From an uncultured Eubacterium sp. (GTDB lineage Bacteria; Bacillota; Clostridia; Lachnospirales; Lachnospiraceae): a stretch of DNA of 64,000 nt. Both the position numbers and the translations under genes were made by a program. The notes under the pieces were generated by a model that was not told where the DNA came from, ran no database searches, and saw only the letters and a list, made by a program, of their open reading frames with translations. Below, piece by piece: positions 36,526 to 45,670 of this stretch (within the stretch, counting starts at the first letter, position 1; every line of letters starts with the position of its first letter). Location of the stretch: the NCBI GenBank assembly GCA_934338065.1, contig CAKRGX010000004.1, positions 1-64,000 of the forward strand, given 5' to 3'.

Positions 36526-38940
36526 TTACTTTTTTATTATTACTTTTTTAATCCTGCTATAACTGCTTAAATAAATCTTTTCTTTATTTATCCCATATCC
36601 CTTCACCCGGATATAATAAGTTCCTTTTTGTCTCTTATTCATCTGCAGCCGGTCGCCGGACAGCCTGTATTCTGTCGTATTACTATTTCTGAATTTTTTA
36701 TCCGGGCAGATATAAACATAGTATCCTTTGATCAGTCCGCTTCCCTTAAACTTGAGCTTTAATGTTCTTTTTACTTTTTGGGCTTCAGAAATCGCAGGCT
36801 TAGGTGGTATGATGTCATAATGGAGCGTTTTCTTACCAAAATAGTTCCCTCTTCCACATACAACAATACTTGCCGTACCGATATTTTTATTATTTCGAAA
36901 TACAACAGTATAATCCCGGTTTTTCTTCAATGGCACATCGCCATTTTTGATTGCCAGATCGGTTGTACGAATTTTGCCATTATATGCTTTGTATTTTGTA
37001 TAATGATAACTCAAGCCTTTGACAGAACGTTTCTTTATCACAAAATGAACTCTCACTGTTCCTTTGTAATTTCCTATGCCTTTAAAGATCATATAAGCTT
37101 TACCCGGTTCACGATTACTCCAATAGGTTACTTTTATATCTCTGCCAACAACCAGTTTCTTTCCTTTATCTTTCGCAGAAAAATTATTTTTTATTGCGGT
37201 TCCGGTATACGCACGAGTCTTTTTCACCCGGATCATACTCTTTGTCAGGGACCGTTTTTTTACCGGAATCCGGATTCTCACAATGATCGTCTTATAATGC
37301 TGTGTATCGTCCGGCACAAATTTGGCTCGGTAACCGGAGTTTCCATAAACCGGGCAGATACTATCATCTACCCAGGTCCATTGTTTTGGCAATGCTATAG
37401 AAGCCAGTTTTATTTTGGGTGAATAGTTAATTGACTCAATCTGCGGAAGTGCATAAGCCGGAAGAAGTTTCGGCACAAAAGTTGTACTCATTCCTGCAAT
37501 ATGGCTGGAATATTTTTCACTGGTAACACAGCAGATAAGACGATAACCGATATCTTCACGAGTAACCTGATACGTCTGTCTCACGGCACCTGGAATCCGC
37601 ACGGCGCCATCCAACGATACCTTGTCGTCTTCCTTATCTTGAAAGTTAGAAACAGCCTGTATCTCAACACCATCTTCATCCTCGTCCTCGTCTTCGCTAT
37701 CCTCGTCCTCTTCCGCTTCCAAATCATCCTCTTTTGCCCCGCCGGTCTCATCCCATGCTTCTTCAAATCCGGATGCATCTTCTGTTTTTTTAATGCGATA
37801 CCATTGATAAGATAGTGTCCCTGCTGCTACAGAATCCAGATTTGTTTTTGCCGTGAGGACCTGATCTACTGCAACATTTCCAGATATGGTAACGCTGCCG
37901 GCCAGGGCCATACGATCCGTAGTGAAAACATTACTTTTAACCACCGGGGAACTGTTTCCCCCATCATCCTCCATGTAAGCATAAATTGTATAATTTTGAT
38001 CTGCTTTTAATCCCTGGCATAAAAAATCAGTACCTTTTGACGTACCATCTACACGGCCAAAGCCAACCACTCCGTAATGTGCGCCGACGTTATTATCTAT
38101 GTCTTCCTTTGTCAATTCTGCATGATTTTCCGGCACAACTACATAATAAAATGTACCTGGCTCATTCGAAATAATCCTGCCATCAGAAGTAACATCCGAA
38201 CTATAATTTTCTCCTGCAACAGAAAGAATCTCCGGAGCAGTCCAGTCAGCTCTTACAACAATTGTTTTTGGTGTTTGATCAATTGCCTTTCGACTGGCAT
38301 TATTTTGATTGGAACGAAGAAAATAAGTAAATACATTTTCACCTTCCCTGATTTCCACTTCCATTGCAGAACCCCAATGCACAGTATCTCCATCGATATG
38401 TGACGAGATCAGATATCCTTTTGGCGCTTTTATTTTCTTTTTCAAGGCAAAAGAAGCATCGGCAGCAGAACCTGAGACAATAGAACCTGCTTGTTCTGCC
38501 TCTTTCTTATCCTCCATATTATAAACATGGTGATCCGGTTCTACCTGTTCAGGCGTCGTATACTCCCGTATCTCAAATGTCGGTGCCTTCGGATCGATCA
38601 CATAAGAAATCTTTTGTTTTTCCTCTTCCGAACGTTTATCTTCAACTACAAACTTCTGTATCCCCACCGTATCTGCCTTAAGTTTAAGTGAAACGCCCTC
38701 TGGCAAAGGTTCATCATCTGATGCAGCATAATTGGTATCCTGAACAAAATTTCTAGCTTGTCCAAAATACTTCCACTGTCCCGCAAACGGGGTAATTGTA
38801 ACAACTTTTTCCGATTTCGCAACAGACGTGATCTGGCCGCTATCTTCTTCCGTTTTTGCATAGGCTGATGAATCAACCATTCCCAGAAACACAGCAAATA
38901 ATAGCACGCCTGCTAATATCTTTTTTCTCCTTTTCATCAC
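36526..38940 (-). CDS. Large secreted adhesin-like protein with Ig-like repeats
   Basis: The protein has 804 residues. The start is a GTG at 38940 or the ATG at 38937, with GGGAG upstream. A signal peptide ends near DSSAYA (about 28). The N-terminal half has immunoglobulin or Fn3-like segments (VFTYFLRSNQNNASRKAI and NYTIYAYMEDDGGNSSP), then a cell-wall-type repeat TLSYQWYRIK. A strongly acidic run (about 395-425) holds nearly only Asp and Glu. Two tandem MBG-like repeats follow (IKNNFSAKDKGKKLVVGRDI, then GKAYMIFKGIGNYKGT; and NRDYTVVF, then GTASIVVCGRGNYFGK), and the last 100 residues resemble a Fn3 domain. No anchor motif is seen. It is probably a surface or matrix protein; function unknown. 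Confidence 0.65.
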   Translation of the reverse strand: MMKRRKKILAGVLLFAVFLGMVDSSAYAKTEEDSGQITSVAKSEKVVTITPFAGQWKYFGQARNFVQDTNYAASDDEPLPEGVSLKLKADTVGIQKFVVEDKRSEEEKQKISYVIDPKAPTFEIREYTTPEQVEPDHHVYNMEDKKEAEQAGSIVSGSAADASFALKKKIKAPKGYLISSHIDGDTVHWGSAMEVEIREGENVFTYFLRSNQNNASRKAIDQTPKTIVVRADWTAPEILSVAGENYSSDVTSDGRIISNEPGTFYYVVVPENHAELTKEDIDNNVGAHYGVVGFGRVDGTSKGTDFLCQGLKADQNYTIYAYMEDDGGNSSPVVKSNVFTTDRMALAGSVTISGNVAVDQVLTAKTNLDSVAAGTLSYQWYRIKKTEDASGFEEAWDETGGAKEDDLEAEEDEDSEDEDEDEDGVEIQAVSNFQDKEDDKVSLDGAVRIPGAVRQTYQVTREDIGYRLICCVTSEKYSSHIAGMSTTFVPKLLPAYALPQIESINYSPKIKLASIALPKQWTWVDDSICPVYGNSGYRAKFVPDDTQHYKTIIVRIRIPVKKRSLTKSMIRVKKTRAYTGTAIKNNFSAKDKGKKLVVGRDIKVTYWSNREPGKAYMIFKGIGNYKGTVRVHFVIKKRSVKGLSYHYTKYKAYNGKIRTTDLAIKNGDVPLKKNRDYTVVFRNNKNIGTASIVVCGRGNYFGKKTLHYDIIPPKPAISEAQKVKRTLKLKFKGSGLIKGYYVYICPDKKFRNSNTTEYRLSGDRLQMNKRQKGTYYIRVKGYGINKEKIYLSSYSRIKKVIIKK

Positions 38941-38952
38941 GTTTATCTCCCT

Positions 38953-39246
38953 TCAAAACCATCTGACTGATATGTATAGAATACTATTTTTGAATGACAA
39001 TTTCAACAAAAACGTCATTCTGTCACTTATATCTTTTATATTTCTTTCGATAATCACTTGCTTTTTTTTATAAATATTCTGTAAATACCCCTGGCTGATA
39101 CTTAACCGTCTGGCTATCAGAAAAACACTCCACGGAATTGCCGGATTGCTTTTCATCTCAAAACAAATATGCTGTAATTCTCCTAATAGAGAAGAACTTC
39201 TTTCCGCTTCATAATCCTCCCCCTTTCCAAAGACACTCTGCGTCAA
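38953..39246 (-). pseudogene. Remnant of an AraC-type helix-turn-helix gene
   Basis: An open frame of 97 codons begins only at a TTG without ribosome site. Its middle part (LLGELQHICFEMK, then LIARRLSISQGYLQNIYKK) clearly resembles the first HTH of AraC regulators. After an A8 run the similarity fades, and the second HTH is missing. The promoter of the downstream secreted protein overlaps its end. A TTGATG-16-TATAAT promoter at 39261-39288 lies in front. I read it as a decayed regulator; a short functional HTH protein is possible but less likely. Confidence 0.4.
38973..39000 (-). promoter_or_regulatory. Promoter of the secreted protein-polA operon
   Basis: On the minus strand TTGTCA (38995-39000), a 16-base spacer and TATACA (38973-38978) precede the start of the secreted protein by about 33 bases. 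Confidence 0.5.
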
Positions 39247-39345
39247 AGGAACTTTCTTATATTATAACATAAGATGAGGATTCATCAATCAATTCCTAAC
39301 AATCCATCATTGAATGACCCTGATAAATCAACTAAAAAGTTTTTG

Positions 39346-39374
39346 TTGACAAAATCCGCAAGCAATGGTATAGT
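39346..39374 (+). promoter_or_regulatory. Promoter of tRNA-Leu
   Basis: TTGACA (39346-39351), a 17-base spacer and TATAGT (39369-39374) lie 14 bases before the tRNA. The spacing and -35 box are consensus. Confidence 0.85.
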
Positions 39375-39387
39375 AATATTGTTGTGA

Positions 39388-39471
39388 GCGGATGTGGCGG
39401 AATTGGCAGACGCACAAGACTCAAAATCTTGCGGTGGTGACATCGTGCGGGTTCAAGTCCCGCCATCCGCA
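39388..39471 (+). tRNA. tRNA-Leu (anticodon CAA)
   Basis: The 84-base gene has a long variable arm, as leucine tRNAs do. The acceptor stem pairs GCGGATG (39388-39394) with CATCCGC (39464-39470), with discriminator A at 39471. The anticodon stem CAAGA/TCTTG closes a 7-base loop with anticodon CAA at 39422-39424, which reads UUG. The T arm contains GGTTCAAGTCC. The 3' CCA is not encoded. Confidence 0.97.
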
Positions 39472-39479
39472 CTCATAAA

Positions 39480-39522
39480 AAAAAGTCGCTTTAACGATTT
39501 ATATTCGTTAAAGCGACTTTTT
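39480..39522. terminator. Bidirectional terminator shared by tRNA-Leu and the transglutaminase gene
   Basis: A perfect 17-bp stem (AAAAGTCGCTTTAACGA with TCGTTAAAGCGACTTTT) encloses a 7-base AT loop, with A and T runs on either side. It ends the tRNA transcript on plus. On minus the stop codon and last codons of the transglutaminase-like protein lie in the stem itself. Confidence 0.92.
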
Positions 39523-40885
39523 TTTCATATTTTTTACTTCTACACTTAGGATACCTTGACTTCTTCCAGCTATGAGATTTGCTCATGGCAGCCGATGACT
39601 TTAAAAAATACGTATATCTCGGTTTTGTATTATCGTTGCTGTTATTCACGATTGGATCATCAAAAGTAACATCTACATGATACCATTTTCCTGATATCTT
39701 AACCATATTCCATCCATGCCCTACTCCCTGACTGCGTCCCACGACAAATTTACATGGAATCCGGAGTCTGTTCATAATCATCTGAAAAGCATGTGCATAG
39801 CCGTCACATACCGCAAGTTTCTTAATAAGTGCCCCTTCCGCCGTATGTGACACTTTTGGTATTGTGTTGGTCTGTAATCGATAATAATCATATTTGACAT
39901 TTCGTATCAGCCAATTATGAACGGCCTTCACTTTGCTGTAATTTGACATTTCCTTTTTAATACAGGACTTTATGATCTGATCAACACGTTTGTTCATAGA
40001 TTTAGCATATACGGTTACTTTATAAGTGTATTTTCTGCCATTACATGCTGCCGTAATAGTTGCATTTCCCTTTTTTTTTGCCTTGATAGTTCCATTTTTG
40101 CTTACCGATACGACCTTGTTATTATTGCTTTTCCATTTCACATCATATATCGTATTAAAAACAACATTCTTTTCCTTATCCCCCGTCAGCAGGTAAGTGT
40201 GGGAACAATTACATCTGGCAGTCACAGAGTTTGTCACTGGTATATCATTCTTTTCTCCATATTCATATGCCTTACTGCCCTTTGGTGCCACGATATTCGT
40301 CAGTTTAAGACACGTATGAATCATATTTGACATCAACTGCGTTGTTTCCTTTGAAAAAACAACATATCGCAATTCCGGACATTGTAAAAAGGCACATTTT
40401 TCAACTTTTTTTACCGAATCCGGTATTACAACTGATCTTACATTTGAGCTTTTATAAAAGGCAAGAGAGGATATTTGTGTCACTCCGTCCGGTATTGTTA
40501 CCTGCTCTGCCTGTCCACGGTATCTCACCAGCACACCATTTCGTATAAGAAAGTCAGAAATCTGCCGGTTATTCTCTGTTACGCTGTCCCCACTGTCTGA
40601 ACTATCTTCGTTTTCCGATGTTGTAATCACCCTTCCGGATACCCGTGAAAAAGCACCCGGAAGCCGATTCCCCAGAATCAGCCGCAAATATTCAACTAAA
40701 TGTTCTTCATCACTGAGCCGAATCCTGGTTTCTTCATATTGTTCTCTCGTCACCTCAAATGGCTGATTATCAACATACAAATAATACCTGCTGACACTCA
40801 CTGCCCGGCTTTCCGATATCGGTCCGCACATAACGAGTATAAGGACCACCACGATTATTCCTGCTATTTTTTTACCATATGTCAT
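39491..40885 (-). CDS. Secreted transglutaminase-like protein with LRR and Big_2 domains
   Basis: The protein has 464 residues; GGAG precedes the ATG, which overlaps the stop of the polyphosphate enzyme as ATGA. A signal peptide ends near SESRA (about 28). Then come a BspA-like leucine-rich segment (IPDGVTQISSLAFYKSSNV), a Big_2-like domain (about 240-300, VVSVSKNGTIKAKKKGNATI) and a transglutaminase-core domain (about 310-440). The catalytic Cys, His and Asp are visible in LAVCDGYAHAF, GHGWNMVKI and YHVDVTFDDP. It may crosslink or cleave amide bonds on surface proteins or wall peptides. The eight last codons lie in the shared terminator. Confidence 0.82.
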   Translation of the reverse strand: MTYGKKIAGIIVVVLILVMCGPISESRAVSVSRYYLYVDNQPFEVTREQYEETRIRLSDEEHLVEYLRLILGNRLPGAFSRVSGRVITTSENEDSSDSGDSVTENNRQISDFLIRNGVLVRYRGQAEQVTIPDGVTQISSLAFYKSSNVRSVVIPDSVKKVEKCAFLQCPELRYVVFSKETTQLMSNMIHTCLKLTNIVAPKGSKAYEYGEKNDIPVTNSVTARCNCSHTYLLTGDKEKNVVFNTIYDVKWKSNNNKVVSVSKNGTIKAKKKGNATITAACNGRKYTYKVTVYAKSMNKRVDQIIKSCIKKEMSNYSKVKAVHNWLIRNVKYDYYRLQTNTIPKVSHTAEGALIKKLAVCDGYAHAFQMIMNRLRIPCKFVVGRSQGVGHGWNMVKISGKWYHVDVTFDDPIVNNSNDNTKPRYTYFLKSSAAMSKSHSWKKSRYPKCRSKKYEKKVALTNINR

Positions 40886-42327
40886 GACAATCTCCGTTCC
40901 AATGCCTCAACAACAATTTCTAATACTTTAATGCGGGCATATAATTTAGAATTAGCTTCGATGATATGCCAGGGAGCTTGTTTCGTAGAAGTACGCAGCA
41001 TCATTTCATCCACCGCTTTTTCATAATCATCCCATTTTTCCCGGTTACGCCAATCCTCGTCTGTAATCTTCCACTGCTTTTCCGGCGTTTCCTGACGCTG
41101 CTGAAAACGTTTTGCCTGTTCATCCTGATCAATATGCATCCAGAACTTTAACACGATTGCTCCAGACTTTACCAGATGCGCCTCCATATCATTGATTTCC
41201 TTGTAGGCTCTCTTCCACTCCTGCTCTGTGGCAAATCCCTCCACACGCTCGACAAGAACACGCCCATACCACGTACGGTCAAAAATCGTCATATGCCCGG
41301 CTTTTGGAAATCTCTCCCAGAAACGCCAGAGATAATGGTGTGATTTTTCCACATCATTCGGAGATGCTATCGGTACCACTTCATATCCACGCGGGTCAAT
41401 ACATTGCGTAAGCCGCTTGATTGCACCACCTTTTCCTCCGGCATCCCATCCTTCAAAGGCAAGAATAACCGGAACACGTTCCAAAAACATCTGATTATGA
41501 AGGGCAGCCAGCTTCTTTTGCAATTCTTTTCGCTTTTTCTTATATTCTTCCGGTTGCAGACTAAGTGACAAATCTACTCCTTTTAATACGCCACTGCGCA
41601 GATCATCCTCAAATATATCCGGCACTGTCTCCCATACCGTCGTACCCTTTTCTTCGCTTTCAATCGCAATCTCTAACCGTCTTACAATTGTCGTAAATAT
41701 CTTACATATGGCATATTTTTTATCCATTGCTTCCACAACAGTCCACGGAGCATTGGATGTGTCCGTCTGTGCCAGCATCTCATCGTATTTCTCCTGCCAT
41801 GCCTGATAATCCTTATTTTTATGCCAGTCCTCTTTAGAAACACGCCAGCACGTATTCTTATCTTCTTCCAACACACTCAGTCGCTTTTTCTGTTCTTTTT
41901 TTGTAATAGCTAAAAAAAACTTAATCAGAATAACCTGATCATCCGTATATTGTTTTTCAAATGCATTAATCTCTTCTCCTGATAAACAAGATCCAAATCC
42001 CTGATACCAGCTCCGGTCAAAAATGTGGATGCGTCCCTTTGCCGGCATTTTTGTCGCATAACGCCACAAATAAGGATACATCTTCTGTTCTGCCTCCTCT
42101 TTCTCCATTGTATACACCTTAAACCCTCTTGGATCCAATGGCTGTATCATCTTCCCTATCATAGTTCCCTTGCCGGAAGCCTCAAACCCCTCAAATACAA
42201 TAGCAATCGGTATTCCCATCTCCTTGCATTTTCTCTGCAGTTCTCCCATCCGTATCTCCAGATGAGCCATCCGGTCATCATAGTCCGGCCAATCAGCCTT
42301 TTTCTTCTCATCAATCTTTTCTAACAT
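40882..42327 (-). CDS. Polyphosphate:AMP phosphotransferase (double-domain PPK2)
   Basis: The protein has 481 residues from the ATG at 42327 (GGAGGG upstream). It holds two PPK2 domains, each with a Walker A (FEGFEASGKGTMI near 50 and FEGWDAGGKGGAI near 295) and a lid motif (IFDRSWYQGF and IFDRTWYGRVLVERV). Double-domain PPK2 proteins are class II and phosphorylate AMP to ADP with polyphosphate. The gene overlaps a secreted transglutaminase gene by four bases, and no Ppk1 is in the window. Confidence 0.88.
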   Translation of the reverse strand: MLEKIDEKKKADWPDYDDRMAHLEIRMGELQRKCKEMGIPIAIVFEGFEASGKGTMIGKMIQPLDPRGFKVYTMEKEEAEQKMYPYLWRYATKMPAKGRIHIFDRSWYQGFGSCLSGEEINAFEKQYTDDQVILIKFFLAITKKEQKKRLSVLEEDKNTCWRVSKEDWHKNKDYQAWQEKYDEMLAQTDTSNAPWTVVEAMDKKYAICKIFTTIVRRLEIAIESEEKGTTVWETVPDIFEDDLRSGVLKGVDLSLSLQPEEYKKKRKELQKKLAALHNQMFLERVPVILAFEGWDAGGKGGAIKRLTQCIDPRGYEVVPIASPNDVEKSHHYLWRFWERFPKAGHMTIFDRTWYGRVLVERVEGFATEQEWKRAYKEINDMEAHLVKSGAIVLKFWMHIDQDEQAKRFQQRQETPEKQWKITDEDWRNREKWDDYEKAVDEMMLRTSTKQAPWHIIEANSKLYARIKVLEIVVEALERRLS

Positions 42328-42381
42328 AATACCCTCCATTCCGCAGGCGCATTACGCCGCTACACTGGCAGAGACCTCACG

Positions 42382-42831
42382 TTATTTTTTGCCAATCCCC
42401 CATCTCTTGTATTTGCGAAGTTCCTGATATTGTGCATATGCCTCCTCCAGAATCTTCCTCTCATTGGCAAACTTCAACAAATGATATGCCTCATGATACT
42501 TATAGTACCCCGAATCTTGAAAAAATTCCTCCTTTTGTGGTTTAGAGTAAAAACTATCCGATTGCATCAAATACCAATGAACATCCTTTGATACCACCCC
42601 TTCCGGCACCTCAAAAGTATAATGACTTTTGTCTACATATGTTACAATCTCACCTACTACACCAGCTTCTTCATGCACTTCTCTCAAAGCAGTCTCTTGA
42701 TAGCTTTCGCCATACTCTACTGTTCCCTTTGGAAGAACCCAGCCTTCATATTTGTGTTTGTAATTCTTGTACAATAATAAAATCTTACCACGGAAAATCA
42801 CTACCCCTCCACAGCTCGTTGCTTCGATCAT
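42382..42831 (-). CDS. Nudix hydrolase, diadenosine tetraphosphatase-like
   Basis: The protein has 149 residues from the ATG at 42831, chosen for GGAGGG seven bases upstream. The Nudix box runs from the Gly of PKGTVEYGES to the LREVHEEAGV segment. The sequence GWVLPKGTVEYGES and the FEVPEG...VHWYLM pattern resemble Ap4A or (d)NTP-cleaning Nudix proteins of the MutT group. The substrate cannot be told from sequence alone. It lies 54 bases after the penicillin-binding protein gene. Confidence 0.82.
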   Translation of the reverse strand: MIEATSCGGVVIFRGKILLLYKNYKHKYEGWVLPKGTVEYGESYQETALREVHEEAGVVGEIVTYVDKSHYTFEVPEGVVSKDVHWYLMQSDSFYSKPQKEEFFQDSGYYKYHEAYHLLKFANERKILEEAYAQYQELRKYKRWGIGKK

Positions 42832-42885
42832 TGCAATCCCTCCTGCGTGGAAATCTATCGTTTGATACATATAGTATACCTTATC

Positions 42886-44352
42886 TTACCAATAAGCGTC
42901 AAATATCTTTTTCGCAATTGGAACAGCATAGGCACTTCCTGTCCCTGCTCCCTCAACAACAATGCTTACTACGAGTTTTTTCCCATTTAATTCTGCAAAT
43001 CCTACAAACCAAGCATGAGAATTTCCGGAACCGTTTTGGAATTCTGCCGATCCGGTCTTTCCTCCTGCTTTATATGGTGTTCCATAGTATAAAGAAGAAG
43101 CCGTACCGGTTTTCACCGTGCCACGCATCAATGATTTCAGTTCCTTTGCTTCTGACCTGTTGATTGGTTTTCCCAGCGATCTTGGCTGCACACTTTCTAT
43201 CTCATTTCCCTCGCTGTCTTCCACATGATCGACGACATATGGCTGCATCAGTTCCCCCTTATTGACTGCCGCACATACAAGAAGAGCATTTTGCAGCGGT
43301 GTTACCAGCGTATTCCCCTGTCCAATGGATGCCTGACGGATATCTCCCTGCGTCGTCTTGTCTGTCACGCCAAACTGTGATGCTTTCTGCTCCATTTTTT
43401 TAAGCGGTATGTTTTTGTTATAATAAAATGATTCACATAAACGCCTCCATGAATCGGCATCCAGCGTTTGCCCAATGGAACAAAAGGCAGTGTTACACGA
43501 CCTGGCAAATGCTTTAGCAAGATCAACTCTTCCATGAACCTCTCCCCCATAACAACGAATCCTTTCTTTTCCAGTTCCTATTTTGCCAGAACATGTATAA
43601 CGGAAATCTTCATAGTTTTTATTTTCTCTCATATATTCCAGTGCTGTATATAACTTAAATGTTGATCCTGGTGGATATAGTCCCTGTGTTGCCCTGTTAT
43701 ATAACGCAGATTTTTCATTGTTATCTGTCGTAAGATGTTTCCAGCGGCGGTCGCTCAATTCATTTGGGTCATAACTTGGTTTACTCACCATACTTACAAT
43801 CTTACCTGACTCAGGATCCATCACAACAACAGCACCCCTATGTGAGCCAAGTGCTTCACTGGCTGTCTTAGAAAGCTTAACATTTAACGTTGTGACAATC
43901 TGATTACCCGGATTTTTCTTTCCCCGCAGCTCATTTATCATTCCATAAAGCGGATTGATACTGCTGGTAAGCATCGTGTATCCTTCGGATGCCTCCAATC
44001 CGGTCTTGCCATGAGAACTGCGTCCTACAACATGAGCAAACAAACTGCCATAAGGGTAGTATCTGCTTTCTGTTCCCTTTTTATCCGACCTTGTCTCTGC
44101 CAGAACCTTTCCATCGGCCGATAGAATGCTTCCCTTGGTAACACGCCTTGCCAGGAGATCCTGTCTTTTGTTATACGAATTATTCAAAACAGAATCCGAA
44201 TCATGAAGAATAAAATACACAAGATATCCTGCCATCACAAGAAATATTACCATAACAAGATATGTTACGACTGCCATCTCCCGGTTCTGTCGTTTTTCAT
44301 TATTTATTTCTTCGCCTGCGTTTTCCCGTTGTTCCACTTTCTGCCTGCGCAT
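42886..44352 (-). CDS. Class B penicillin-binding protein (transpeptidase)
   Basis: From the ATG at 44352 the protein has 488 residues; no start in this region has a good ribosome site (others are 44382 and 44277). One N-terminal membrane segment (about 28-50) leads to a dimerization region and a transpeptidase domain with all three active-site motifs: PPGSTFKLY (SxxK), RSCNTAFC (SxN) and GGKTGSAE (KTG). It crosslinks peptidoglycan. It overlaps the ftsW/rodA-type gene by 53 bases, so the two probably form a glycosyltransferase-transpeptidase pair, as FtsW-FtsI and RodA-PBP2 do. Confidence 0.92.
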   Translation of the reverse strand: MRRQKVEQRENAGEEINNEKRQNREMAVVTYLVMVIFLVMAGYLVYFILHDSDSVLNNSYNKRQDLLARRVTKGSILSADGKVLAETRSDKKGTESRYYPYGSLFAHVVGRSSHGKTGLEASEGYTMLTSSINPLYGMINELRGKKNPGNQIVTTLNVKLSKTASEALGSHRGAVVVMDPESGKIVSMVSKPSYDPNELSDRRWKHLTTDNNEKSALYNRATQGLYPPGSTFKLYTALEYMRENKNYEDFRYTCSGKIGTGKERIRCYGGEVHGRVDLAKAFARSCNTAFCSIGQTLDADSWRRLCESFYYNKNIPLKKMEQKASQFGVTDKTTQGDIRQASIGQGNTLVTPLQNALLVCAAVNKGELMQPYVVDHVEDSEGNEIESVQPRSLGKPINRSEAKELKSLMRGTVKTGTASSLYYGTPYKAGGKTGSAEFQNGSGNSHAWFVGFAELNGKKLVVSIVVEGAGTGSAYAVPIAKKIFDAYW

Positions 44353-45670
44353 TTTCAATATTCTGCATCTCCTCTCTTCCATTTAGTACATACATACCCT
44401 GAATAATACTAAAAATAATAATTGTCGTCATGATCGAACTTCCACCATAACTGATCAATGGCAGTGTCACCCCTGTAGACGGAATAAACTTGGTCGCACC
44501 GCCAATACATAAAAACACCTGAAAAATAAAAACAACACTGAGACCAAAAGCAGAAAGTTTATAAAAGCGTTTTTTCATCTTCATGGCTATATTTACAAAC
44601 ATAATAAAACTGCTGATGTATACAAGGATCAGGCAGACAGAAAAAATTCCGCCCAGTTCTTCCGATATAGCAGAAAAGATAAAATCACTTTCTACAACCG
44701 GCACACTATCAGGCAGCCCTTGTCCAAGTCCCATACCAAAAAGTCCCCCTGTCCCGATAGCGAACAGACTCCGGCATATCTGATATCCGGAATCATTGAT
44801 ATGAGTCCAGGGATCACGCCAGGCCAGCACACGCACACGAACATGGCTGAACAAATGGTATGCTACAACAGATGCTGCCGCCCCGGCACCAATACCTGCC
44901 ACAAGATAACCGGCTTTCATCGTTGCTACATAAAGAACCATCAGATAAGTTACAAAATAGATTAACGCAGCTCCCAGATCTTTCTCTAACACCAGAATAA
45001 CAATATGAACGCCCGCCACAGCCGAAATTGCCACAACGTTTTTAAATCCCGTAGTCTTAGATAACAGACTTGCAATAAAGAACACATAGATGATCTTAAC
45101 AAATTCGGATGGCTGAATAGCAATACTGCCAACGGCTATCCAGTTTTTTGCTCCGTATTTCTCCACACCAATAACAAATACCAGTAACAAAAATAAGATA
45201 CCAGCAAGTGCATACTGCCAACCAATCCTTTCCCATATCGTAAAACGTTCAATAAACAAAGGAACCAAAAGGCATGCTCCCATTGCGATAGCTGCCATAA
45301 ACAACTGCCGGATCGCATAATCATACTTGAGCCTTCCAAGCATGATAAATCCAATCATCATACAAATCATCATATTATTCAGCACAAGTTTGGAAAGTCC
45401 CTTATATGCTAACTGGTATACTTTTGTAAAACCAACAAAGAAAAGTAATTCCAAAGCCCAAAGAACAATATAATTTACGCTTTTCTGCTCTATGACAAGA
45501 ATTGCGCTGCATAACAGATGAATAAGGAAAATGAGCGACCGCTGTGCGCGGAACACGCGTTCTTTGCCCTCTGATGTTTTCTTCAAAAACACACGAAAAC
45601 CATAAAATGTATAAACAGAAAATAAAATAATGATCACATATCTTGATAATTCTGCTATAATAAGTTCCAT
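44300..45670 (-). CDS. FtsW/RodA/SpoVE-family peptidoglycan polymerase
   Basis: The protein has 456 residues and about ten membrane segments. Family motifs are visible: NWIAVGSIAIQPSEFVKI, LEKDLGAALIYF, GTGGLFGMGLGQG and TGVTLPLISYGGSS. These proteins polymerise lipid II in division, elongation or spore cortex synthesis. The start overlaps the U32 peptidase end by 16 bases. Coupling to the PBP gene fits a dedicated pair; which process it serves cannot be told from the sequence. Confidence 0.93.
   Translation of the reverse strand: MELIIAELSRYVIIILFSVYTFYGFRVFLKKTSEGKERVFRAQRSLIFLIHLLCSAILVIEQKSVNYIVLWALELLFFVGFTKVYQLAYKGLSKLVLNNMMICMMIGFIMLGRLKYDYAIRQLFMAAIAMGACLLVPLFIERFTIWERIGWQYALAGILFLLLVFVIGVEKYGAKNWIAVGSIAIQPSEFVKIIYVFFIASLLSKTTGFKNVVAISAVAGVHIVILVLEKDLGAALIYFVTYLMVLYVATMKAGYLVAGIGAGAAASVVAYHLFSHVRVRVLAWRDPWTHINDSGYQICRSLFAIGTGGLFGMGLGQGLPDSVPVVESDFIFSAISEELGGIFSVCLILVYISSFIMFVNIAMKMKKRFYKLSAFGLSVVFIFQVFLCIGGATKFIPSTGVTLPLISYGGSSIMTTIIIFSIIQGMYVLNGREEMQNIENAQAESGTTGKRRRRNK

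Noticed and set aside
36778-37422. Plus-strand frame of 214 codons
   Set aside because: It runs antisense to the MBG-like repeats of the secreted protein and has no start signal or recognisable domain.
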